DNA of 64,000 nucleotides from Pengzhenrongella sp031582905 (GTDB lineage: Bacteria; Actinomycetota; Actinomycetes; Actinomycetales; Cellulomonadaceae): the NCBI RefSeq assembly GCF_031582905.1, contig NZ_CP133990.1, forward strand, positions 1,364,001 to 1,428,000, read 5' to 3'. A program made the position numbers and the translations under genes. Below, in pieces: positions 49,032-57,046 of the stretch (position 1 is the stretch's first letter; every line of letters begins with the position of its first letter). The notes below the pieces were generated by a model, which ran no database searches, had not been told where the DNA came from, and worked only from the letters and a program-made list of their open reading frames with translations.

Positions 49032-49065
49032 GGCCTACCGCGCCACCGAGGTGGGGCGGTAGGCC
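49032..49065. terminator. Second hairpin terminator before the xylanase 3' end
   Basis: GGCCTACCGC pairs with GCGGTAGGCC; the stem continues over CCAC/GTGG after one mismatch around a short GAG loop. It ends 7 bases before the xylanase stop codon. Confidence 0.75.
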
Positions 49066-49071
49066 GAGTCG

Positions 49072-52000
49072 TCAGCGGCGGCCGGGGCCGCCCTTGACGG
49101 GAGGTGCCTTGCGGATGACGATCCGCTCCTCGTCGGTCAGGTCACCGGACCGTGCGATGAGGTAGTACGGCCCGTTGTCCGTGGTGCGGGCGGTGGGGAA
49201 GTTCGCCATCGCCGTGCCGTCGGCCGCCACGGTCACCTCACCGAGCGTGATCGTGGTGACGGGACGGGTGCCCCGGCGCGACTCGAGCACGACGTCGACC
49301 GTGGTGCCCGGACGGTAGCCGGTGATCTCGACCACGAGGTCGTCACCGGCCTGGATGACGCGCTCCGGCGTGGTCAGCGACGGGTCGATGACCGGCTCGG
49401 GCTCGGGCTCGGGCTCCGGCTCCGGCTCCGGCTCGGGCTCGGGCTCCGTGTCGGCTGCCTCGACGAGCTGGACGACGCCCCAGCGCTCCGAGGACTGGTA
49501 GCCCAGACCGGTCGGGTCCGCCCACGACTTCACCGAGGTGCGCACACCGGCGGTGGCGTCGTTGACCTGGAAGTCCAGGCCGTGGAAGGTGCCCAGCCCG
49601 CTGAGCTCGTCGCCGAGCTCGATGGCGGCCTCGACGACGTAGCCGCCGTCGACGACCGCGGTCGCGCTCTGCAGTCGACCCGCCTGGTACGCCTCGTCAC
49701 CGGTGCCGAACGACACCACGTTCTCGACGTTGATCCGCAGCTGGCTGGTCTCGTACAGGAACGGGCCGTTCTTGAGGTTGCCCGTGTCGATGAAGATCTC
49801 GAGCGAGTCCTGCACCCACGGGTCGGACCCCGAGGTGTCGAGCTCGGCGTCCGCCACGGTGGCGAGCACGTAGAGCGTGCTGCCGTTCCACATCGTCCGG
49901 ACCTCGGCCTCGGCGCCGTCGGCGGCGCCCTGGACGACCGTGTCGGTGGTGACCGACTCGGCCGCGGCCCAGGCGGCGTCGACCGTGCCGTCGACCACGG
50001 GAGCCTCGACCGCCTGGACGGCCTCGGTGTAGGACAGCTCCTCCACCAGGGTGAGCGCCCCGGTGACCCCGGGCGCGTTCCAGCCGGACGTGGTCGTGCC
50101 GTCGGTGACCCGGACGTCGAACGCGAGCGTGTCGCCCAGCTCGGCACCGGACACCGGCAGGTGGACCACGGCAGCCCAACCGGTCGCCGTCTCCACGACG
50201 ACGCCCTCGACGTCACCCTCGCCGTCCCGGCCGAAGGTGTAGGTCGCGTCGCCCACCGTGAAGGACAGGCCGTCGGTCGCCTCGTCGGTGTCGTCGGTGA
50301 CGTCCACCCACGCGGTGAGGTGGTCGGGTGCCCAGCGCAGCTGGAACTCCCCGACGGTCTGCGACTGCGCGCCGGTGATCTGGAGCAGCGGCAGCCGCGC
50401 CCAGTCGGCAGCCGTGATGGCGTCCGGGGTGAGCGCGATGTCGCCGGCGAACACGTTCGCCGTCTGCACCGGTGCCGGCAGCGCCTCGTCGACCGCGCCG
50501 AGGAAGGCCGGCTTGGCCTGCAGGGCGTCGTCGAACAGCAGCGGGCCGCCGTTCGCGTCCCGCCAGCTGCGCGCGTCGTTCAGGCCCCACACCGTGACGG
50601 AGTACAGGTCCTCGGCGTACTGCCGGAAGACCCGGAAGGCGTCGCGGTAGTAGTACCCCTGCTCGATGAAGAGGGCCTCGGACTCCGGCGTGCCGGTGGT
50701 CACGTCGAGCTCGGTCACGACCTGGGGGAGCCCGAGGTCCTGGAACCGCACGATCGCGGCCTCCAGCGCGCTGACCGGCAGCGCGAGGTTGACGTGGAAC
50801 TGGTGCCCGACGCCGTCGATCGGCACGTCGCGGGCGATGAGGCGCTCGATCAGGGCGCGGTAGCGGTCCTGCTTGCCGGCCTGCTCGGTGTTGTAGTCGT
50901 TGATGAACAGCGTGACCGGACGGTCGGTGCCCTCGGCCGCGTACTCGCCGTTGAACGCCTCGTCGGCGTAGCGGAAGGCGAGGTCGATGAACTCCTCACC
51001 GAGGATGCGGTACCACTCGCTGCGACGCAGGCCGTCGGCGTACTCGCCGCTGTCCGAGACGACCTCGTTGACGACGTCCCAGGCCACGAGCGGGTTGGTG
51101 TCGCTGCCGAACTCGCCGTAGGTGCCGGCGAGGTTCTCGGCGATCGCGAAGATGTGCGTCCGCATCCGGTCCCGCAGGACCTGCTGGTCGGCCTCCGAGT
51201 CCGTGAGCGGCTGACCAGCCTCGTCGGTGAAGAAGGACGACGGGGTCTGGCTGTGCCACACCAGGACGTGCCCGTAGACCCGCAGGTCGTCGGCCTGGGC
51301 GAAGTCCATCATCGCCGTCGCCTCGGGGTGGATGCGGAACGCGCCGTCGGCGTCGTACCAGGCCTCCGGCTTCATGTGGTTCTCGCCGGTGATCTGGTCG
51401 AAGTGCCGCGTCACGAGCTCACCGGCGGCGCCGGTGGTCTCGCGCGAGTCGATCGCGACACCCACGGGCATGTCGAGCGTGCTCTTGAGCGGCGTGACGT
51501 CCTGCACCACGGGGGTGTCCCGCGGGGCGACGACGACGTCGTCGACGAGGAAGCTGCCCGCCCCGCCGTCGTTGTAGCTGGTCTCGAAGTACAGCGTGAC
51601 CGCGTCCGTCTCCTGCGCGGTGAACGAGGCGGTGACCTCGCGCCACTCGCTCGACGCGACGTCCGCGAACTGGCCCACGGTGTCGAAGGCGTCGGCGCCG
51701 TCGGTGGTGCGCTGCATGCTCAGCCAGATGTCATCGGGCTGCTCGCCGGCCGCCATCTTGACCCAGGCGGTCACGTCGTAGGTGACGCCGGGGGTGAGGA
51801 GACCGGTGAGCGGGTGCGCGATGCCGTCGCCCTGCGAGGTGCGGTCGGAGACCAGCGCGGCGGAGGTGCCGCCGTGGAACTCCTCCGTGGTCACGGTGAC
51901 CGTCGGGTCGCCGTCGGCGTCGCCGCGCGGGACCCAGCCGTCCAGGCCGTCCTCGAAGTCGGAGTCGACGACCGGGACGCCCACCGGAGCGGTGGTGACG

Positions 52001-53241
52001 ACGCCGCCGACGGGCAGCGTGAAGGTCCAGCCGTCCGCGAGGCGCTCGTCGACGACGGTGCGGACGGCGGCGATGCCGTTGTCGCGCACGCCGCCGCCGT
52101 CGTGCACGAGCACGACCGCACCGGGGGTGATGGCGCCACGCAGGTTCGCCGTGAGCGTCTCCTCGGACAGGTCGTTGCCGTCCCAGTCGGAGATGACGTT
52201 GCCCAGGCCCAGCGGCTGCATGCCGAGCGCGACGGCGACCGCGGGTGTGACGCCCCAGCTGCCGTTGGGTGCCCGGAAGTAGGGGACCGGGTAGTCGGGG
52301 TCGCCGAGGGCCTCACGGATGATCGCGAGGTTCGCCTTGAGGTCGGCCTCGACCTGCTCGTGCGTCCAGCTGCCCATGTCGGCGTAGCTGGTCGTGTGGT
52401 TGCACAGGGTGTGCCCCTCGGCGACCGTGCGGCGGAGCAGCTCGGCGCCGCCCTCGGCCTGGATGTTCTGGCCGATGACGCAGAACGTGGCGGTGAGGTC
52501 GTTCTCCGCGAGGTAGTCCAGCAGCGCGTCCGTCTCGCCCGGGTTGGGGCCGTCGTCGAACGTGAGCGCGGCGACGTCGCCGGTGCCGCGGGCGGTGGAG
52601 ACCTGCGCCTCGACGGGGTTGGTCGCGCCGCCGGGCACGAAGTCGGGGTCGGGCGTGGGCTGCCACGCGCCGCCGTCGTCGTCGCCCGCGGCGGAGGTGA
52701 TGACGAGGTCGTCGACGAGGTAGGTGTACGCGCCGGCGCCGGCCGGCAGGTCACCGGTGCCGAGGTAGACCTGGCCGTCGGCGGGCGCGGTGAGCGTCCC
52801 GGTGACGGTGGTCCACGCGTCGGCGGACATCGTCGTGTTGCCGATCCAGGTGTATTCCGGCTTCATGACGAAGCGCACGCCGGCCGGTCCGGCCGTGCCC
52901 TCGGCGAGGCGGGCCTGCATGGAGAAGGTGTACTCCGTGCCCTCCTCGAGGGCGCCCGCGGGGGTCTGGATCCCGACGAAGTCGCCGGTCCGGTTGGCGA
53001 TCTGGAGCGCCTTGTCGCCGTCGACCGTGACGATCGACAGCTGGGGGTCGCCGCTGGCCTCCCACGGCGCCCAGCTGTCGTCCTCGAAGTCGTTGCTCAC
53101 CAGGACGGCCGGTTCGACGGCTGCCGCGGGTAGTGCTGTTCCGACCGGTGCGGCCGCAGCAGTCGCCGCGAGCCCTCCGGTCATGGCGAGGGACAGGAAG
53201 CCTGCTCCCCATGCTGTCCGACGTGGACGTGACCGTGTCAT
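49072..53241 (-). CDS. Secreted multidomain xylanase/deacetylase (CBM - CE4 - CBM22-like - GH10 - CBM9-like)
   Basis: 1389 residues, intact. Signal peptide about 1-35 (AMTGGLAATAAAAPVG). CBM4/9-type module about 47-183. NodB polysaccharide deacetylase (CE4) about 205-410: TFDDGPN at 227, His277 and His282, FRAPNGSWG at 322, LVHDGGG at 378. CBM22-like module about 422-572. GH10 about 580-920 with acid/base Glu726 (WDVVNEV) and nucleophile Glu844 (VTELDV). CBM9-like module(s) about 925-1262. EP-repeat linker about 1266-1283. C-terminal Ig-like domain ending APPVKGGPGRR, with no sortase motif. It would hydrolyse and deacetylate xylan outside the cell. An AACGTT-core site lies upstream. The minus strand ATG has AAAGGGG nine bases upstream. 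Confidence 0.96.
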   Translation of the reverse strand: MTRSRPRRTAWGAGFLSLAMTGGLAATAAAAPVGTALPAAAVEPAVLVSNDFEDDSWAPWEASGDPQLSIVTVDGDKALQIANRTGDFVGIQTPAGALEEGTEYTFSMQARLAEGTAGPAGVRFVMKPEYTWIGNTTMSADAWTTVTGTLTAPADGQVYLGTGDLPAGAGAYTYLVDDLVITSAAGDDDGGAWQPTPDPDFVPGGATNPVEAQVSTARGTGDVAALTFDDGPNPGETDALLDYLAENDLTATFCVIGQNIQAEGGAELLRRTVAEGHTLCNHTTSYADMGSWTHEQVEADLKANLAIIREALGDPDYPVPYFRAPNGSWGVTPAVAVALGMQPLGLGNVISDWDGNDLSEETLTANLRGAITPGAVVLVHDGGGVRDNGIAAVRTVVDERLADGWTFTLPVGGVVTTAPVGVPVVDSDFEDGLDGWVPRGDADGDPTVTVTTEEFHGGTSAALVSDRTSQGDGIAHPLTGLLTPGVTYDVTAWVKMAAGEQPDDIWLSMQRTTDGADAFDTVGQFADVASSEWREVTASFTAQETDAVTLYFETSYNDGGAGSFLVDDVVVAPRDTPVVQDVTPLKSTLDMPVGVAIDSRETTGAAGELVTRHFDQITGENHMKPEAWYDADGAFRIHPEATAMMDFAQADDLRVYGHVLVWHSQTPSSFFTDEAGQPLTDSEADQQVLRDRMRTHIFAIAENLAGTYGEFGSDTNPLVAWDVVNEVVSDSGEYADGLRRSEWYRILGEEFIDLAFRYADEAFNGEYAAEGTDRPVTLFINDYNTEQAGKQDRYRALIERLIARDVPIDGVGHQFHVNLALPVSALEAAIVRFQDLGLPQVVTELDVTTGTPESEALFIEQGYYYRDAFRVFRQYAEDLYSVTVWGLNDARSWRDANGGPLLFDDALQAKPAFLGAVDEALPAPVQTANVFAGDIALTPDAITAADWARLPLLQITGAQSQTVGEFQLRWAPDHLTAWVDVTDDTDEATDGLSFTVGDATYTFGRDGEGDVEGVVVETATGWAAVVHLPVSGAELGDTLAFDVRVTDGTTTSGWNAPGVTGALTLVEELSYTEAVQAVEAPVVDGTVDAAWAAAESVTTDTVVQGAADGAEAEVRTMWNGSTLYVLATVADAELDTSGSDPWVQDSLEIFIDTGNLKNGPFLYETSQLRINVENVVSFGTGDEAYQAGRLQSATAVVDGGYVVEAAIELGDELSGLGTFHGLDFQVNDATAGVRTSVKSWADPTGLGYQSSERWGVVQLVEAADTEPEPEPEPEPEPEPEPEPVIDPSLTTPERVIQAGDDLVVEITGYRPGTTVDVVLESRRGTRPVTTITLGEVTVAADGTAMANFPTARTTDNGPYYLIARSGDLTDEERIVIRKAPPVKGGPGRR

Positions 53242-53325
53242 GCAATCGCCCCTTTGCGATGGTTTGGGTGGATCGAGGGGCCACCGTAGGCACCCCGTGA
53301 CCACTTTGTATAGACGCTGAACTAT

Positions 53326-53344
53326 CGAAAGTAAAACGTTTTCG
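53326..53344. promoter_or_regulatory. Candidate LacI-type operator before the secreted xylanase
   Basis: CGAAAGTAAAACGTTTTCG: outer CGAAA/TTTCG arms with the 10-bp palindrome AAAACGTTTT at 53333-53342. The AACGTT core also occurs at 37400-37405 before the importer. The site is about 85 bp upstream of the ATG, in an unusually A/T-rich stretch. Confidence 0.65.
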
Positions 53345-53398
53345 AAACGGCGCGGCCGGAGGCTCGTCAGGGCGGGCGACAGCGCGGCGGCGTGCGAC

Positions 53399-53808
53399 CT
53401 AGAAGAGGAAGCTCTTGACCAGCACGGTCGCCGCCGCACCCACCGTGGCGAGGACGAGTCCAGCGACCGCTCGACCGCGGCCCACCCCGCCGTACCCGGC
53501 GGCCACGAGCTGGCCGGCGCGCGCGAGTCCCAGCACGCACAGGACCGCAGCGGCGAGCGAGGTGACCAGCAGCGTGTTGACCAGCAGCGACGCCACGCCC
53601 AGGACGAGCCCGACGGTGGCGGGGGTGTTCCGGATGACGGCGGGGCGCGTCAGCGGCCGGGCGAGGACCGACGTCGACCGGGTGTCCGCGCTCCAGGCGG
53701 TGCCGTCCCACCAGCGCTCGAGCGGTGCGCCACCGGGGTCCGGGTACCACCCGGGGCCGGTGCGGCGCCACCTGTCGGGTCGGTGGGGTACGACGTCGCG
53801 TCGGTCAT
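53399..53808 (-). CDS. DUF2510 membrane protein, frameshifted
   Basis: About 136 residues. DUF2510 motif GWYPDPGGAPLERWWDGTAW near the N-terminus, then two hydrophobic helices (TPATVGLVLGVASLLVNTLL and AVAGLVLATVGAAATVLV). The ATG at 53808 (MTDATSYPTDPTGG) is one frame from the motif, with a single missing G near 53755. Family members are membrane proteins of unknown function. Ends KSFLF-stop. Confidence 0.8.
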
Positions 53809-53884
53809 GTCCGCCTCTCGTCCGGCAGCGGTCGATCGACCGCCCGCGCCCGATCATCCGTGACGCCCACCCGGGCGTCGAGCG

Positions 53885-54151
53885 TCACCCCGCGACCGGC
53901 TCGTCGTCCGTCCGGAAGCCGATGGCCTTGTGGCTGCCGTCGCAGAACGGCTTGATCGCCGACGCACCGCACCGGCACAGCGCCACCGTCCGGCGTCGAC
54001 GGTCGGCCGGGGCGCCGTCACCGAGGAGGATCTCGACGTCGCCGCGCACGAGCAGGGGGCCGTGCGGACAGGCCGTCACGCTCGCCCATGGTTGGCGGGC
54101 GGCACGGCCGGGCTCGCTCGGGGGTCGGGGGTCGGGTGCTGCGGTGCTCAC
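53885..54151 (-). CDS. CDGSH iron-sulfur protein
   Basis: 88 residues. MitoNEET-like 2Fe-2S motif: CRCGASAIKPFCDGSH, giving three Cys and one His ligands. Preceded by GPLLVRGDVEILLGDG, the usual beta-strand region. GTG at 54151 is the best start (VSTAAPDPRPPS). Divergent from the haem-oxygenase-like gene, a frequent neighbour pairing in actinobacteria as I recall it. Role probably redox or Fe-S transfer; partner unknown. Confidence 0.85.
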   Translation of the reverse strand: MSTAAPDPRPPSEPGRAARQPWASVTACPHGPLLVRGDVEILLGDGAPADRRRRTVALCRCGASAIKPFCDGSHKAIGFRTDDEPVAG

Positions 54152-54420
54152 GCGGGCAGTCAACCGCGTCCGGGGCGCCGGCGCTCGACCAGCCGCCGGG
54201 GCGGCCGGGGCGGCCTCGACGGCCGGGGCAGCGGGGCCGCGTCGCGACGACGGTCCTCGGCGGCTCGGCGGCTCGGCGGCTTGCAGCGGCCGGCCGGGAT
54301 GCGGCGCCGACGGCGTGGTGCGAACCTGGCCCGGCTCACGCCGGCGACCGCGCGTGACCGGCCGCGTCCGGGCGCAGTCGGTCCCGCCGTGCCGACCACC
54401 CCGACGCCCAGGAGGCACCG

Positions 54421-55455
54421 ATGCGCCCGCCCGCCGCCCGAGGACCGCTGAGCGAGTCGCTCCTGGACGCCCTGCGGGGCGCGCCCGGTCCGGTCCCCGC
54501 GGTCCAGGCCGCCGCGGACGGTCTCCGCGCCGGTGACCTCGACGTCGTCGCCGACGACGACCTCCAGCTCACCCTGTTCGTGCTGTACGAGCTGCACTAC
54601 CGCGGGGTGGAGGGCGTCGACGAGGCGTGGGAGTGGCAGCCGGACCTGCTGCGGGTCCGCGCCGACCTCGAGGCCGAGCTCGAGGCGGCCCTGCGTGACC
54701 TCGTGCCCGTGCCGTCGACGGACGCGCGCTCGGCGGGTGAGGTCGCCCAGGCGCTGTTCGACCTCACCGCAGCCGACAGCGGACCCGGCCTGTCGGGCTA
54801 CGTCGCCAAGCGCGCCACGGACGAGCAGCTGCGCGAGTTCGTCGTCCAGCGCTCGATCTACCACCTCAAGGAGGCCGACCCGCACAGCTGGGCGCTGCCC
54901 CGGCTCAGCGGGCGACCGAAGTCCGCGCTCATCGAGATCCAGGCGGACGAGTACGGCGGTGGGCGACCGGGGCACATCCACGCCGAGCTGTTCGCCACCA
55001 CCATGCGCGCCCTCGGGCTCGACGACGCCTACGGCGCCTACCTGGATGCGGTGCCCGCGCCGACGCTCGCCTCGGTCAACGTCATGAGCCTGTTCGGTCT
55101 GCACCGGCGCCTGCGCGGCGCGATCACCGGGCACCTGGCCGCGTTCGAGATGACGTCGTCGATCCCGTGCCGTCGGTACGCGTCCGGCTTCCGCCGGCTC
55201 GGGTACGGCGACGACGTCACCCGCTACTTCGACGAGCACGTCGAGGCGGACGCGGTGCACGAGCAGATCGCGGGCCGCGACCTCGCCGGTGCGCTCGCGC
55301 AGGACGACCCGGCCGTGCGCGACGACGTCCTGTGGGGCGCCGCGACGTACCTCGCCGTCGACGGGCTCGCCGGGGCGCAGATGCTCGCCGCGTGGCAGGA
55401 GGGACGCTCGTCCCTGCGCAGGTCGTCCGCGCTCGCCGCGGCGCCGGTCGGCTGA
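54421..55455 (+). CDS. Iron-containing redox enzyme family protein (haem-oxygenase-like fold)
   Basis: 344-residue soluble helical protein with His/Glu-rich helices typical of haem-oxygenase-like diiron oxidases: LTLFVLYELHYRGVEG and FVVQRSIYHLKEADPHSWAL supply likely metal ligands, IEIQADEYGGGRPGHIHAEL a further set, and FDEHVEADAVHEQIAGRDL the last. No frame break. ATG at 54421. Divergent from the CDGSH gene, 269 bp apart; the proteins may pass electrons between them. Reaction unknown. Confidence 0.85.
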   Translation: MRPPAARGPLSESLLDALRGAPGPVPAVQAAADGLRAGDLDVVADDDLQLTLFVLYELHYRGVEGVDEAWEWQPDLLRVRADLEAELEAALRDLVPVPSTDARSAGEVAQALFDLTAADSGPGLSGYVAKRATDEQLREFVVQRSIYHLKEADPHSWALPRLSGRPKSALIEIQADEYGGGRPGHIHAELFATTMRALGLDDAYGAYLDAVPAPTLASVNVMSLFGLHRRLRGAITGHLAAFEMTSSIPCRRYASGFRRLGYGDDVTRYFDEHVEADAVHEQIAGRDLAGALAQDDPAVRDDVLWGAATYLAVDGLAGAQMLAAWQEGRSSLRRSSALAAAPVG

Positions 55456-55520
55456 CCGGACCGGACTACGCCGGCGGGTGACCGCCCGGCGGGTGGCCGA
55501 CGCCGGAGGCAGCCGACGAG

Positions 55521-55595
55521 GTGGGGCACAGAGAGGTGGGGCACAGAGAGGTGGGGCACAGAGTGGTGGGGCACAGAGTGGTGGGGCACAGAGGA
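55521..55595. repeat. 15-bp tandem repeat, five copies
   Basis: GTGGGGCACAGAGAG at 55521 and 55536, then GTGGGGCACAGAGTG at 55551 and 55566, then a final variant to 55595. It lies in the 170-bp gap between convergent genes. Both orientations stay open but encode only short repeats. Confidence 0.9.
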
Positions 55596-55624
55596 GTCGC
55601 AATCGCGCGCTCCGGACGGGGCCG

Positions 55625-56418
55625 TCAGCGACCCGACCGGATGGCCCGCACGCTGAGCTGCACCGCGGAGAACAGGACGAGGGCGGCGAAGAGATAGCCG
55701 GCGACGTCCGGCGGCAGCCAGAACGCCAGCGCGACACCCCCGAACGACGCGGCCGTGGCCGCCACGCCGAGCACGATCCCCTCCCGCAGGTTGAGCAGGT
55801 GGGCCCGGGTGTTGGTGATCGTGCCCATGGTCGCCGTCGGGAGCATGACGAGCAGGGACGTCCCCTTGGCGACGAGATCGCCCGCGCCGAACAGGGAGAT
55901 GAGCGCGGGGACGAGCACCACCCCGCCGCCGATGCCGAACATCCCGGACGCGATCCCCATCCCCAGGCCGACGGCGACGAGCGCCACCCCGACCCCCAGC
56001 TGAGGTCGAGGTCCTCGCCGCGCTCGGGGGTGATGAGCAGCATCCGTGTCGCCGCGGCGAGCAGGAGGCCGACGAAGAGCCAGCGCAGCAGGGGCAGGGA
56101 CAGCCGCCGCAGCAGCTTGGAGCCGAGCACCGACCCGGCGACCCCGCCGACGGCCACGATGAGACCGATCGGGACGTCCACCTCGTCGTTCGCGAGGTAG
56201 GTCAGCATCCCGGCGATCGAGGCGGGGATGATCGCGGCGAGCGACGTCGCCGCCGCGCGGCGCTGGTCCATCCCCACCAGGGTGATGAGCAGGGGGACCA
56301 TGAGGATCCCGCCGCCCACGCCGAACGCCCCGGACAGCAGGCCGCCGAGGAGGCCGACGACGACGAGGATGAGCCAGGAGCGGGCGGAGCGCTGGGCCGG
56401 GGGTTGGGTGTCGGGCAC
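55625..56418 (-). CDS. TauE/SafE-family membrane transporter, frameshifted
   Basis: About 264 residues, eight hydrophobic helices in two similar halves. First half starts WLILVVVGLLGGLLSGAFG VGGG; second half carries GMGIASGMFGIGGGVVLVPA, the same glycine-rich motif. The frame changes near 56000 between the halves (net loss of one). GTG start at 56418. The family exports sulfite or organosulfonates; substrate here unknown. Divergent from the Fur gene by about 70 bp. Confidence 0.88.
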
Positions 56419-56464
56419 CCGCCGATGCTAGGCCCGCAGCGGACGGGTGAAGAGTGGACTCATT

Positions 56465-56485
56465 CCAGTCTTGCTGCGAGACTGG
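56465..56485. promoter_or_regulatory. Candidate Fur/PerR-type operator before the regulator-catalase operon
   Basis: CCAGTCT-N7-AGACTGG, a perfect 7-7-7 inverted repeat of 21 bp, ending four bases before the ATG at 56490. Spacing and position suit autoregulation by the Fur-family protein. Confidence 0.7.
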
Positions 56486-56489
56486 GGCC

Positions 56490-57046
56490 ATGCCCCCGCG
56501 ACGACCGAACCCACCGCTGCGCTGCGCGCTGCCGGGCTGCGGGTCACGGGGCAGCGCGTCGCCGTGCTGGGCGCACTCGACCACGCCCGGGCGGAGGCGC
56601 GGCACCTCACGGCCGCCGAGGTCGCCACCGCCGCGCGCGGCCGCACCGCAGGCATCTCGACGCAGGCCGTGTACGACTGCCTCGACGCGCTGACCCACGC
56701 CGGGCTCGTGCGGCGCATCGAGCCGGCCGGTCGGCCCGCCCTGTACGAGACGCGGGTCGGCGACAACCACCACCACCTGGTGTGCCGCGCCTGCGGCCAC
56801 ACGGTCGACGTCGACTGCACCCACGGGGCCGCGCCCTGCCTGACCCCGGACGCCGACCACGGCTTCGTCGTCGACGAGGCCGAGGTGCTGTTCTGGGGCG
56901 TGTGCCCGGCCTGCGCCGCGTCCGCGGCGCACGCGGCCGGCGGCCCCGTCGGCGCCGTCCCCCCTCCGTCCGGCAGGTCCCCGTGGCCGCCGGTGCGCAC
57001 ACGCACCACTGACCTCCGCTCGACCCCTACCCGAGGAGACCCATGA
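56490..57046 (+). CDS. Fur-family repressor (FurA/CatR type), frameshifted near start
   Basis: Metal-dependent repressor of about 185 residues. Winged helix: LRAAGLRVTGQRVAVLGALD and TAGISTQAVYDCLDALTHAG. Metal sites: DNHHHLVCRACGHTVDVDC and the second CxxC VCPAC. The ATG at 56490 (MPP-) is one frame off, with one C missing in a run near 56496; joined, it reads MPPATTEPTAAL. The stop (57044-57046) overlaps the catalase ATG. By family and position it should repress the catalase gene until peroxide or iron status changes. Confidence 0.87.

Noticed and set aside
49582..53133. A 1183-residue open frame on the plus strand opposite the xylanase
   Set aside because: It is the antisense of the intact xylanase gene in a GC-rich genome. 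Its composition (Arg/Gly/Val) has no family motif and no ribosome site.
54152..54420. A coding region in the CDGSH/haem-oxygenase-like gap
   Set aside because: Long open frames exist on both strands but are Arg/Ala/Pro-rich with no motif, as expected of GC-rich spacer DNA.
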